DNA of 16,156 bases from Actinomycetes bacterium (GCA_021826655.1 JAKAZC010000021.1:1-16156), one strand, 5' to 3'. Positions 1 through 6,578 are shown, numbered from the stretch's first letter. The notes: a model not told the origin generated them from the letters alone. Made by a program: numbers and translations.

Positions 1-508
1 CGACCGGGACGCCGCGGTGCGCCAGCTCGTCGGCGATGTCGCGCGGCAGCGCCTCCAGCCCCGGGGTCCACACCCCGACCCACGTGACCGAGGGGGACCT
101 CCGACGCCCGCCACCGAAACTCCCCAGCCCGTCCGTCCGCACCTCGACCCCGGCCAGCCCGAGGGCACGCAACGCCGTGCCCCACGCCCTGCCGAGCCAG
201 TCGAACGCCTCGGCGACGTCCGCGACCCACAGGGCGTCTCCCACCGGAACCCAGACGTCGATCCACAACGGGTCGTCGGGCGTCACCAGGACCGCTCCCC
301 CGCCGGACCGTCGCCGCACCACCTCGAGGCCACCGACCCGCGGACCCACCACTCCGGATCGCTGCGTGGAGCCGAGCACCACCGCCGTGCGGGTAGGTCG
401 GCACCGCGCCACCGCCCGGGTCCCCGGGTCGCCACCGACGGACGGCCAGGAGCCGTGGAGTCCACCGGGCGTGCCGACACGTTCCTCGAACCGCCACCGT
501 GCCGACAC
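1..508 (-). CDS. Lipoate/biotin protein ligase-like protein (3' end missing)
   Basis: Minus-strand reading frame from a GTG at 508 that runs open to the window edge, giving 169 codons with strong GC third-position bias. The visible part resembles the N-terminal half of LplA/LipB-type cofactor transferases, which attach lipoate, octanoate or biotin to carrier-protein lysines. It has an AVVLGSTQ segment at about residues 42-49, then the signature VVRRRSGGGAVLV at about 63-75, then DPLWIDVWVP. The RRxSGGGAV loop binds the acyl group in this superfamily. After about residue 125 I cannot recognise the usual lipoate-ligase continuation with its conserved lysine, so substrate and activity are uncertain. 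The gene lies 62 bp downstream of the HNH gene on the same strand. The start has no clear ribosome binding site. It could be a non-catalytic relative. Confidence 0.6.
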   Translation of the reverse strand, partial: MSARWRFEERVGTPGGLHGSWPSVGGDPGTRAVARCRPTRTAVVLGSTQRSGVVGPRVGGLEVVRRRSGGGAVLVTPDDPLWIDVWVPVGDALWVADVAEAFDWLGRAWGTALRALGLAGVEVRTDGLGSFGGGRRRSPSVTWVGVWTPGLEALPRDIADELAHRGVPV

Positions 509-570
509 CCGTCCAGTCTGGCACCGGTGGGCCGTGGGGCGGTCCGGAGCGATCCCCCGACGACCCCGGC

Positions 571-1101
571 TCAGGCGCTCAACTTCCGACGTCGAACCAC
601 GTCGGGGCCGAGGTAGTCGGCCCAGTCCTCGCTGGTGCTGCCGCACAGGGCCAACAACTGGACCCGGTGACGAGGCGCGGCCGGAGTGGAACGCAGCACC
701 ATGCCCGCCTCGTGGGGCAGTCGGTCCTCCTTGCGGGTGTTGCAGGGTCGACAGGCGGCCACGACGTTCTCCCAGGTGTGGGGCCCTCCCTTGCTCCGAG
801 GGATGACATGGTCGAGGTTCTCCGCCGACGCGCCGCAGTACTGGCATCGCCCCCCGTCACGCGCGAACACGGTGCGACGATTGACCGCCACCCGGTAGTT
901 GTAGGGAACCTTGACGTACCGCACGAGGCGGACGACCGAAGGCTCGGGCACGCTCACCCGCTCCGCCCGGAAGACCCGTTCCGTGGCGTGGATCAACTCG
1001 GCCTTGGTGGCGAGGACGAGGAGCACGGCCCGACGCGATGACACGATCCCGAGCGGCTCGAACGTGGCATTCAGGACGAGGGCCCGACGCGTGGGGGACA
1101 T
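571..1101 (-). CDS. HNH endonuclease family protein
   Basis: A 176-residue protein. The N-terminal half carries a segment (ALVLNATFEPL, then SSRRAVLLVLATKAE) typical of a widespread bacterial HNH family, often annotated as restriction-endonuclease-like. The C-terminal half holds the nuclease core: CQYCG, then LDHVIPRSKGG, then CRPCNTRK. The two CxxC pairs are expected to hold a structural zinc, and the DH pair and asparagine to form the beta-beta-alpha metal active site. The cellular role of this solitary family is not established, and nothing nearby suggests a partner methylase. I chose the ATG at 1101 because homology begins immediately after it. In-frame starts at 1185 (ATG) and 1263 add low-complexity Pro/Ala/Arg sequence and the latter would overlap the upstream gene. 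Confidence 0.85.
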   Translation of the reverse strand: MSPTRRALVLNATFEPLGIVSSRRAVLLVLATKAELIHATERVFRAERVSVPEPSVVRLVRYVKVPYNYRVAVNRRTVFARDGGRCQYCGASAENLDHVIPRSKGGPHTWENVVAACRPCNTRKEDRLPHEAGMVLRSTPAAPRHRVQLLALCGSTSEDWADYLGPDVVRRRKLSA

Positions 1102-1195
1102 CGGCGAACGGACAGGGGTGGGTCCGCACGCGGCGGACGGGACAGGGGCCGACCCCGCACCTCCCGGCCCAGCCGCACGATCCATCGGCCCGGCG

Positions 1196-1603
1196 CTACC
1201 CGCGTCCGCCCCGGCGCGGGCCCGACGTGGCCGACCGACGGCCCGACGTGGCCGACAGGGCACGGCACCATTCGAGGAAGGACACGACGTCCGTCCGGTC
1301 CGGGGTGGCGTCGGGTCGACCGTACGCGGTGACCATCCGGAACCCCCAGAGCCGCGGGCCCGGGATCGGCAGGTGCGGAGGCGAACGCCACCACAGACGC
1401 GGGGCCATGCGCCGGAGCTCGCCCAGCGCGGTCCACCACAGGTCCGGGCGCATCAGTACGGCCGATACCAGGACGAAGCCATCGCGGCGCATCGACCGGG
1501 TCGTCGGATCCGTCGGTGTCGGTTCCTCCCCCGGACCCGGTCCGGCCCGGGGCACCTCGGGCGCGGGTGGGCCGGTCGCAGGGACGGGGGGCGAGGTGCT
1601 CAT
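1196..1603 (-). CDS. Conserved hypothetical protein, 135 aa, coupled to the ROK kinase
   Basis: The ATG at 1603 overlaps the stop codon of the upstream ROK kinase (ATGA), which indicates translational coupling. The first 35 residues are rich in Pro, Gly and Thr and probably disordered. The core (residues about 39-115) contains VLVSAVLMRPDLWWTAL, two WW pairs and several hydrophobic/basic stretches, and ends in VVSFLEWCRA. This suggests a small globular protein of unknown function rather than a membrane protein. The last 17 residues contain a 7-residue in-frame duplication (SATSGRR/SATSGPR). I recognise no domain. The reading frame stays open for a long way upstream, but that extension is the shadow of the kinase gene. 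Confidence 0.65.
   Translation of the reverse strand: MSTSPPVPATGPPAPEVPRAGPGPGEEPTPTDPTTRSMRRDGFVLVSAVLMRPDLWWTALGELRRMAPRLWWRSPPHLPIPGPRLWGFRMVTAYGRPDATPDRTDVVSFLEWCRALSATSGRRSATSGPRRGGRG
1220..1256. repeat. Two direct 16-bp repeats, 21-bp period
   Basis: GCCCGACGTGGCCGAC occurs at 1220-1235 and again at 1241-1256 on the plus strand. The period is 21 bp, so the duplication is in frame and adds seven residues near the C-terminus of the 135-residue hypothetical protein. Confidence 0.85.
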
Positions 1604-2535
1604 CGCCCACCATCCTCCACCACGCCGGCGGCCGCAGCCACGCCGGCACGGCGACGCGCCACGGCGGCTGCGCCGACCAGGGGGCCGTCCGCCCGCAGCC
1701 CGCCGGGGAGGATCCGGGTGGGTCGGGCGTACTCGAGACCGCATCGCCGTCCGATCTCCGCCTGGGCGGCCTCGAAGAACTCGTCCCCGAAGCCGAGGGC
1801 CACCGATCCGGCCACGACGGCGAGCTGCAGGTCGAGCAGGTTGGCCACCGATGCCACGGCCCGGCCCACCAGTGTCCCGCACCGACGACGTACCGCCGTG
1901 TCGGCGTCCGCGGCCGGGCGGCCGGTGGCGGCGGCGATCGCGGTGCCCGAGATCTCCGCCTCGAGGCATCCACGCCCCCCGCACGCGCACGGACGGCCGT
2001 CGGGCTCCACCACCACGTGTCCGATGTGGCCGGCGTTCCCGCCCGAACCGTCGAGCAGGCGCCCGTCGAGCACCACCCCACCGCCGACCCCGGTGGAAAC
2101 CACGAGGGCCAGGTAGTTCGCCACGCCCTGTGCCGCACCCGTCCATCCCTCGCCCAGGGCGAGGGCCTTGGCATCGTTGTCCACCGTCACCTCGACCCCC
2201 ACCAGATCGGCCAGTCGGGCGCGGAGGGGGAACCGGCGCCACCCCGGGATGTTGAGGGGCGACACGGTCTCGCCCCCGGGGGCCATGGGGCCGCCGCATC
2301 CGACGCCACAGGACGTCGGGGCCCATGACGAGGTGGTGAGTACATCGACCACGGTGCGACGGAGTGAGCCGAAGATCACCTCCGGGTCGGCCGACACCGG
2401 GGTGGAGGTCCGCGCCCGTGAGTGGATCCGACCATCGGCGTCGACGACCCCGACCTCACACTTGGTGCCCCCGATGTCGACCGCCAGCAGGAAGGGACCC
2501 GAAGGGTCCCGCGCGGGACGCCGGCTCGCCGGCAT
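1600..2535 (-). CDS. ROK-family sugar kinase (glucokinase-like)
   Basis: A 311-residue cytoplasmic kinase of the ROK family, probably phosphorylating glucose or a related hexose or N-acetylhexosamine with ATP. It has the ATP-binding DIGGTK motif at residues 20-25, NDAKALALGE with the catalytic base Asp121 at 120-129, and STGVGGGVV at 147-155. The ROK zinc site follows: GHIGH at 169-173, then CACGGRGCLE from about 183 to 192, supplying one His and three Cys ligands. There is no N-terminal winged helix, so it is a kinase rather than a ROK repressor. The ATG at 2535 is preferred; a GTG three codons upstream at 2544 is equally possible. The frame continues to 2745, but that would overlap the DUF3040 gene. 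Exact sugar specificity cannot be read from the sequence. Confidence 0.9.
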   Translation of the reverse strand: MPASRRPARDPSGPFLLAVDIGGTKCEVGVVDADGRIHSRARTSTPVSADPEVIFGSLRRTVVDVLTTSSWAPTSCGVGCGGPMAPGGETVSPLNIPGWRRFPLRARLADLVGVEVTVDNDAKALALGEGWTGAAQGVANYLALVVSTGVGGGVVLDGRLLDGSGGNAGHIGHVVVEPDGRPCACGGRGCLEAEISGTAIAAATGRPAADADTAVRRRCGTLVGRAVASVANLLDLQLAVVAGSVALGFGDEFFEAAQAEIGRRCGLEYARPTRILPGGLRADGPLVGAAAVARRRAGVAAAAGVVEDGGR

Positions 2536-2602
2536 CGAGGTCACCGTGCCACACCGAAGCAGGCCGCCCGCCACCGTAGGGCCGGCACCGCCTGCGGGTG
2601 AG

Positions 2603-2977
2603 TCAGTCGTCGCGGTGGAAGCGCCCACGGATCCAGTCACGGGGGTCGTGGACCGGATTGTTGATGCTGCGGGTGTGGAGCGACCGCGAGATGTCGTCGA
2701 TACCGGCCTTGCCCATGCGCCGGGCGTTGTTGGCGAAGACAACACCGGACAAGAACATCACGACCACGCCGACGAACCCGAGGGCGAGGGATGTGGCAAA
2801 GGTGAAGAACATGAACACGAGGGCAGCTACGAAGACGAGGGCGGACCAGATGCAGTAGCGCCCGGCGTGGCGGTAGACGGTCTCGGACCGCACACGCTCG
2901 GCGAAGTCGGGATCCTCCTGGTACAGCGACTGCTCCAGCTCGTGCAGTATCCGTTGTTCGTGCTCAGAGAGCGGCAC
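2603..2977 (-). CDS. DUF3040 two-helix membrane protein
   Basis: A 124-residue protein with the typical DUF3040 layout found in Actinobacteria. The N-terminal amphipathic segment MPLSEHEQRILHELEQSL is followed by DPDFA, then two hydrophobic segments at about residues 42-62 and 64-83 separated by a very short turn, then a polar tail. It should be an inner-membrane hairpin with both ends on the same side, probably cytoplasmic. No enzymatic function is known for the family. The GTG start at 2977 is well supported: GGAGGGG lies at 2986-2992, eight bases upstream. The start overlaps the end of a possible small ORF coming from dinB. Confidence 0.88.
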   Translation of the reverse strand: MPLSEHEQRILHELEQSLYQEDPDFAERVRSETVYRHAGRYCIWSALVFVAALVFMFFTFATSLALGFVGVVVMFLSGVVFANNARRMGKAGIDDISRSLHTRSINNPVHDPRDWIRGRFHRDD

Positions 2978-3113
2978 TGTCTCGTCCCCTCCACCTGTTC
3001 TCGACTTCGGCCGTCACCACCGACTCCATCCTCGCGCACGTGACCTCCGGGCGCACGGCGCCCCGGTGCTCCTCGAACCAGACGGATCCAGACGGAACGG
3101 TCACCTCCAGCAT
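2964..3113 (-). CDS. Possible 49-residue small protein between dinB and the DUF3040 gene
   Basis: An ATG at 3113 follows the dinB stop codon by one base (TAACATG). The frame runs 49 codons to a TGA at 2964, overlapping the first 14 bases of the DUF3040 gene. Most third codon positions are G or C. The peptide begins MLEVTVPSGSVWFEEH and resembles nothing I know; it has no membrane segment or signal peptide. The geometry suggests translational reinitiation from dinB and coupling to the DUF3040 gene, whose ribosome binding site lies inside this ORF. There is no ribosome binding site for the ORF itself. In such GC-rich DNA a chance open frame is common, so this may be only a 5' leader; the TAACAT at its start could equally be a -10 element. 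Confidence 0.3.
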   Translation of the reverse strand: MLEVTVPSGSVWFEEHRGAVRPEVTCARMESVVTAEVENRWRGRDSAAL

Positions 3114-3114
3114 G

Positions 3115-4587
3115 TTACAGGTTGCCGGCCCGTAACCCCCTGAACTCGGGCGGATCGGTCCCGTCGTCAGGTTGGGGCTCCCGCGGGGCCGTCGGCCCCC
3201 ACTGGGCCTCACCCCGGACGCGCACCCGCAGACCTTCGGAAGAGACGAGCGAGGCCGGGCCGACCGCCCCGCCACCGTAACGGGCCCGGATCGCGTCCAC
3301 GGCGTCGGTCACCGAGCCCCACGACTCCTGCAGACGTGCCGCTTCCACGGCCGCATCCGCTCGCCCGTCCGCCGGATCCGGCCCCGTCCGATCCCGCACG
3401 TCGGCACCGCCGTCGGGTCCGACCACCCTGTCCCGATCGTCGCGCGTGCCGGGGGTGCCGAGGTCGAGGCGTAGCTGCGTCCCGCCACCGGGATCCGACA
3501 GACCGGACAGGCTCACCCCGAGAAGGCGGACCCCTTTGGCCTCGTCGACTCCATCGAGCAGAGCTGCGGCCACGGCGGCGATGGCGGGGGCGGCATCGAC
3601 GGGGCCGTCCAGCGTGTGGGCCCGGGTCGTCTGGGAGAAGTCGCCGAAGCGCAGTTTGACGGTGACGGTCCGGGCCGCACGTCCGGACCGGCGGAGAGCG
3701 GTGGCCGAGGCGTCGACCATCCCGTTGAGCCGCTGGTGGAGGTCCTCTCGGTCCCAGACGTCGACCGCGAAGGTCTCCTCGTGGCCCACGGACTTCGCGT
3801 CCTGTTCCGGCACGACAGGTCGGTCGTCGATCCCCCGGGCCAGCTCCGCCAGGTGCGTGCCGGTTGCGGTGCCGAGGTACCGCGCCAAGGAGTCGGGGGG
3901 CACGTCCGCCAGTTCGCCGACGGTGTGCACGCCGAGCGCCAGGAGACGCCGTTCGGTCACCGGACCGACCCCCCAGAGGGCCCGGACCGGCAGCGGGTGG
4001 AGGAAGGCGAGCTCGTCCTCGGCCCGCACCTCGACCACACCGGGACCGGGCTCGATCCCCGACCGGGAGGCACGGGGCTTCGCCACCTTCGAGGCCAGCT
4101 TCGCCATCAGTTTCGAGCGGCCCACTCCGACCGAGCACGGCAGTGACATCTCGCGGTGCACCCTGTCCCGGATGGCCACCCCGATGTCGGTTCCGTCGCC
4201 GAACAGGTGGACGCCACCGGTCATGTCGAGGAAGGCCTCGTCGAGCGAGATGCCTTCGACGAGCGGGGTGAACGACCCGAGGATCCCATGGAGACGTCGG
4301 CTCTCCTCGGAGTATCGGTGGAACCGGCCGTCGAGGAAGACGGCGTCCGGGCAGAGCCGTCGGGCCATCGACGAGGCCATGGCCGAGTGCACGCCGAACC
4401 TACGGGCCTCGTAGGTGCACGCGGCCACCACACCCCTCGTCCCGCTCCCACCGACGATCACCGGCCTGCCGGCCAGGGAGGGGTCGTCCAGAACCTCGAC
4501 CGAAGCGAAGAACGAGTCCATGTCCACGTGGAGGATCACCCGTGCGCCGGACGGGGCGCCAGGGTCGGACGGGTCCGAGGGCCTCAC
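3115..4587 (-). CDS. dinB: DNA polymerase IV (Y-family translesion polymerase)
   Basis: A Y-family error-prone polymerase that bypasses DNA lesions. With the GTG at 4587 it has 490 residues. The palm motif HVDMDSFFASVE gives the first catalytic Asp at about 22, and SLDEAFLDM gives Asp116-Glu117. A YEARRFGVHSAM fingers segment, CSVGVGRSKLMAKLAS, a thumb helix-hairpin-helix (WGVGPVTERRLLALGV) and a little finger follow. QLRLDL at about 371-376 resembles the sliding-clamp-binding motif that ends E. coli Pol IV; here about 114 residues follow, including an acidic linker and AVDAIRARYG, an extension seen in actinobacterial homologues. The 4587 start forms a GTGA overlap with the PIG-L stop. A GTG at 4539, directly before ILHVDMDSF, is the alternative; the ATG further upstream at 4683 is unlikely. 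All catalytic residues are present. Confidence 0.93.
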   Translation of the reverse strand: MRPSDPSDPGAPSGARVILHVDMDSFFASVEVLDDPSLAGRPVIVGGSGTRGVVAACTYEARRFGVHSAMASSMARRLCPDAVFLDGRFHRYSEESRRLHGILGSFTPLVEGISLDEAFLDMTGGVHLFGDGTDIGVAIRDRVHREMSLPCSVGVGRSKLMAKLASKVAKPRASRSGIEPGPGVVEVRAEDELAFLHPLPVRALWGVGPVTERRLLALGVHTVGELADVPPDSLARYLGTATGTHLAELARGIDDRPVVPEQDAKSVGHEETFAVDVWDREDLHQRLNGMVDASATALRRSGRAARTVTVKLRFGDFSQTTRAHTLDGPVDAAPAIAAVAAALLDGVDEAKGVRLLGVSLSGLSDPGGGTQLRLDLGTPGTRDDRDRVVGPDGGADVRDRTGPDPADGRADAAVEAARLQESWGSVTDAVDAIRARYGGGAVGPASLVSSEGLRVRVRGEAQWGPTAPREPQPDDGTDPPEFRGLRAGNL

Positions 4588-5282
4588 CCTCCGAGGCGCA
4601 GTCTCCGGAAGCCCTCGGCGCACCGGACCCCGGCGGAACGGCCGGCATCCTCGGCCGCCAGCCGCATCGCGGTGACCGCCCACGCACCGCCGTCGGGGAA
4701 CTGGCTCCGGTGACAGCCGACGGCAGCGCCCTTGGTGTCAACCGTGTCGCTGATGTCGACCCAGACGTCGGGTTCGAGGGTTCCCGACAGCAGCACGGTC
4801 GACACCTGGTGTGCAGGACCCGCGTCGGGGAAGTAACGGGGCATGGCGGCGGCCGGTGACACGGCGTCCAACACGGCGAACCCTGCGATGCGGTGATCCC
4901 GGTGGTTGAAGTAGTCCTGGCCGAAGAACACGGCGGTCGGGTCGGGACACAGGACCACGTCGGGTCGTAGGCGACGCACCGAAGCCACGAGGGACTCGCG
5001 GAACCACGCACCGTCGTCGAGTTCGCCGTCGGGAATGCCCATGAACGTCTGTCCGGACACACCGATCACCGCCCCGGCGGCCGCTGCCTCCTCGGCCCGC
5101 AACGCGACGAGCTCCTCGAGCTCGACCGTCGGGTCGGCGGTACCCTTGCCGCCGTCGGTGCAGATCAAGGTGTGGACCTCGCACCCGGCTGCGGACCATG
5201 CGGCCAGAGTGCCCCCGCAGGAAACGTCCGGGTCGTCGGGGTGGGCGTAGACGGCGAGGGCAAGGCGCGGGACCTCCCTCAT
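4584..5282 (-). CDS. PIG-L/LmbE family zinc deacetylase
   Basis: A 232-residue protein of the family that includes the mycothiol enzymes MshB and Mca and the N-acetylglucosaminyl-phosphatidylinositol deacetylases. These are zinc amidohydrolases that remove acetyl groups from glucosamine derivatives. The metal motif AHPDDPD is at residues 13-19 and the second motif HRDHR at about 127-131. An ICTDGGKG segment lies between them. Close to the C-terminus, DTKGAAVGCHRSQFP matches the family pattern in which a conserved KxxAxxxHxSQ segment lines the active site. The substrate is unknown; mycothiol metabolism is one possibility. The ATG at 5282 has a GGTGG element eight bases upstream. A GTG at 5294, three bases after the nrdR stop, is the alternative. 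The 3' end overlaps the dinB start (GTGA). Confidence 0.88.
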   Translation of the reverse strand: MREVPRLALAVYAHPDDPDVSCGGTLAAWSAAGCEVHTLICTDGGKGTADPTVELEELVALRAEEAAAAGAVIGVSGQTFMGIPDGELDDGAWFRESLVASVRRLRPDVVLCPDPTAVFFGQDYFNHRDHRIAGFAVLDAVSPAAAMPRYFPDAGPAHQVSTVLLSGTLEPDVWVDISDTVDTKGAAVGCHRSQFPDGGAWAVTAMRLAAEDAGRSAGVRCAEGFRRLRLGG

Positions 5283-5297
5283 CAGGACGGCCACCGC

Positions 5298-5771
5298 TCA
5301 GGCCTCGGGCCGCTTCGGCGCGGTCGTCTTGGTCAGGAGGCCCACCTCACGCCGGAAGTCGTCGACTCCCTCGAACCCCTTGTAGACACTGGCGAACCGG
5401 AGATAGGCCACCTCGTCAACGACCCGCAGGTGCTCGAGCACGGCCAACCCGACCTGCTCCGACGTGGGCAGGGATCCTTCGTCACGGAGCTCCTCCTCCA
5501 CCTCGCGGGCGACGACGTCGAGTTGCTCCTCGGTGACCGGCCGGTTCTTGGTGGCGGCCCGCAGACCGTCGACGAGCTTGCCCCGATCGAAGGGTTGGCG
5601 CATCCCGGACCGCTTCACCACGAGCAAGGGGATCTCGTCGATCCGCTCGAAGGTCGTGTAGCGGTGCCCGCACTCCGAACACGCGCGACGGCGCCGGATG
5701 GCGGCGCCGTCCTCGGCCACCCTCGAATCCACGACCCGATCGTCGTCGGCCAGACACCAGGGACAACGCAC
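5298..5771 (-). CDS. nrdR: Transcriptional repressor NrdR
   Basis: A 157-residue zinc-ribbon and ATP-cone regulator that represses ribonucleotide reductase genes when dATP/ATP is bound. The zinc ribbon is VRCPWC at the N-terminus with CSECG at 31-35, giving four cysteines, and the signature DDRVVDSRVAEDGAAIRRRR lies between them. YTTFERID follows, then the ATP-cone (about 46-140) starting VVKRSGMRQPFDRGKL and ending ASVYKGFEGVDDFRREV. I use the GTG at 5771 because family members start M-x-C-P and a TAGCCT hexamer sits seven bases upstream, the spacing of a leaderless start. A GTG at 5777 is the alternative. Adjacency to a LysM gene and divergent lexA matches mycobacterial order. No clear NrdR box pair is visible in this window. 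Confidence 0.94.
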   Translation of the reverse strand: MRCPWCLADDDRVVDSRVAEDGAAIRRRRACSECGHRYTTFERIDEIPLLVVKRSGMRQPFDRGKLVDGLRAATKNRPVTEEQLDVVAREVEEELRDEGSLPTSEQVGLAVLEHLRVVDEVAYLRFASVYKGFEGVDDFRREVGLLTKTTAPKRPEA

Positions 5772-5778
5772 GGACACG

Positions 5779-5784
5779 AGGCTA
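5779..5784 (-). promoter_or_regulatory. Candidate leaderless -10 element for nrdR
   Basis: On the minus strand TAGCCT (TANNNT pattern) ends seven bases before the nrdR GTG at 5771, as in actinobacterial leaderless transcripts. No good -35 is seen. Two GGGGCACT copies flank the region just upstream (5787-5819), which could be an operator or coincidence. Confidence 0.35.
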
Positions 5785-5839
5785 GTGCCCCACAGGTTCC
5801 CCCTACAGTGCCCCCGCTGCACGGATCCACTCGGCCTGT

Positions 5840-6304
5840 TCAGGGAAGGGCGAGCTGCTCGCCGGGCACGACGGTGTCGGTGCCCAGCTCGGCGGCCAGT
5901 CTCGACACGATGGGCCTCGGGTCCCCGGTCGGGTCGACGCGCTCGGCGATCGACCAGAGCGTGTCACCGGAGCGGACCACGTAGGTCGCAGGGTGACCGG
6001 TGGCCGCAGAGGCGGACCCGGTGGTGTGGGAGGTACCACCGAATCCGCCCAGCGGAAGAGCGAGGAGGGCCAACGCCAGGCCCATCATCGCGAGGAGGGT
6101 GCGCCTGCGGCGCACCTCGAGGGGGAGCCGGCCATGCGACGGTCGGACCCGGGCAGCGTCCGCCGTATCCACCTGCTCCAACCGGGGCCGCAGCCGAGGG
6201 GTCCGGCATGCCGGCTCCAGGACCAGCCGGAGCTCGGGCCGGGACGTGCGGTACGTCCCGTCGTCGAATCGCTCCGGCAGGGGTGCCGTGAGAAGTGCCG
6301 TCAT
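5840..6304 (-). CDS. LysM-domain membrane protein, probable SOS-induced division inhibitor/wall hydrolase family
   Basis: A 154-residue protein with a cytoplasmic, arginine-rich N-terminus (about 1-68), one membrane helix (about 69-88, preceded by RRRR), a short Ser/Thr/Gly linker, and a C-terminal LysM domain (about 107-153; YVVRSGDTLWSIAERVDP) facing the cell wall. LysM binds peptidoglycan glycan strands. The layout and position, divergent from lexA and next to nrdR, match mycobacterial Rv2719c (ChiZ) and are analogous to Bacillus YneA, both DNA-damage-induced proteins that delay division. The function here is inferred from that synteny. No separate catalytic domain is visible. The ATG at 6304 has a strong AGGAGG nine bases upstream (6314-6319). 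LexA operators in the shared upstream region should control it. Confidence 0.82.
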   Translation of the reverse strand: MTALLTAPLPERFDDGTYRTSRPELRLVLEPACRTPRLRPRLEQVDTADAARVRPSHGRLPLEVRRRRTLLAMMGLALALLALPLGGFGGTSHTTGSASAATGHPATYVVRSGDTLWSIAERVDPTGDPRPIVSRLAAELGTDTVVPGEQLALP

Positions 6305-6455
6305 CGCGAGTTCCCTCCTGTCGTCGCAGTCGACCCCGTTCTACGCAGAGGGTGTGACACCGCAGCGGCACGGACCGCTCGGTGGACAGGCACCCACCCC
6401 TCGACCGCACGGAGCCCGTGCGACGGATCGGCGACCTCCCCAGGGGGACGGTGGA

Positions 6456-6471
6456 TCGAACAGACGTTCGT
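6456..6471. promoter_or_regulatory. LexA operator (SOS box) 1
   Basis: TCGAACAGACGTTCGT contains a perfect GAAC-N4-GTTC core at 6458-6469, the actinobacterial/Bacillus LexA site. It lies on the LysM side of the region, downstream of the proposed LysM promoter. Confidence 0.88.
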
Positions 6472-6480
6472 CATACGCAC

Positions 6481-6510
6481 ATCCCACCACGAACACCTGT
6501 TCGTTGTCAA
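6481..6510 (-). promoter_or_regulatory. Candidate promoter for the LysM gene
   Basis: On the minus strand a consensus -35 TTGACA (6505-6510) is followed after 18 bp by TGGGAT (6481-6486), a weak -10. LexA box 2 lies between the two elements, so LexA binding should block the polymerase. The -10 assignment is uncertain. Confidence 0.4.
6489..6504. promoter_or_regulatory. LexA operator (SOS box) 2
   Basis: ACGAACACCTGTTCGT has a perfect GAAC-N4-GTTC core at 6491-6502 and symmetric flanks (ACGAAC/GTTCGT). Its centre is 33 bp from box 1. It falls in the spacer of the proposed LysM promoter. Confidence 0.9.
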
Positions 6511-6518
6511 CCGAGTTT

Positions 6519-6534
6519 TCGAACAGATGTTTGC
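6519..6534. promoter_or_regulatory. LexA operator (SOS box) 3
   Basis: TCGAACAGATGTTTGC has core GAAC-N4-GTTT at 6521-6532, one mismatch from the symmetric site. Its centre is 30 bp from box 2 and it overlaps the -35 of the proposed lexA promoter. Confidence 0.82.
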
Positions 6535-6559
6535 CTCCGGGTTCGTCACGGGCTAGGTT
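6531..6559 (+). promoter_or_regulatory. Candidate lexA promoter
   Basis: TTGCCT (6531-6536) and TAGGTT (6554-6559) are separated by exactly 17 bp and resemble -35 and -10 elements. The predicted transcript start, near 6566, lies at the edge of LexA box 4, and box 3 overlaps the -35, which is classical autorepression geometry. Confidence 0.6.
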
Positions 6560-6562
6560 CAT

Positions 6563-6578
6563 GCAAACAGACGTTCGC
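6563..6578. promoter_or_regulatory. LexA operator (SOS box) 4
   Basis: GCAAACAGACGTTCGC has core AAAC-N4-GTTC at 6565-6576, one mismatch from the symmetric site. It covers the predicted lexA transcription start. It resembles an inverted copy of box 3. Confidence 0.8.

Noticed and set aside
911..2255. Long plus-strand frames over the HNH, unknown and ROK genes
   Set aside because: They translate to Arg/Pro/Ala-rich sequence without motifs and are antisense to recognisable genes.
1604..2326. N-terminal extension of the 135-residue hypothetical protein
   Set aside because: The extension is a shifted-frame shadow of the ROK kinase. The ATGA overlap at 1603-1600 gives a natural start.
4588..4683. 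Longer DinB starting at 4683
   Set aside because: It adds Arg/Gly-rich sequence overlapping the PIG-L gene by 100 bp. Starts at 4587 or 4539 fit the family better.
6351..6361. GGTGT-G-ACACC palindrome in the LysM leader
   Set aside because: It is short, does not match the LexA site, and lacks a second copy, so it is probably chance.
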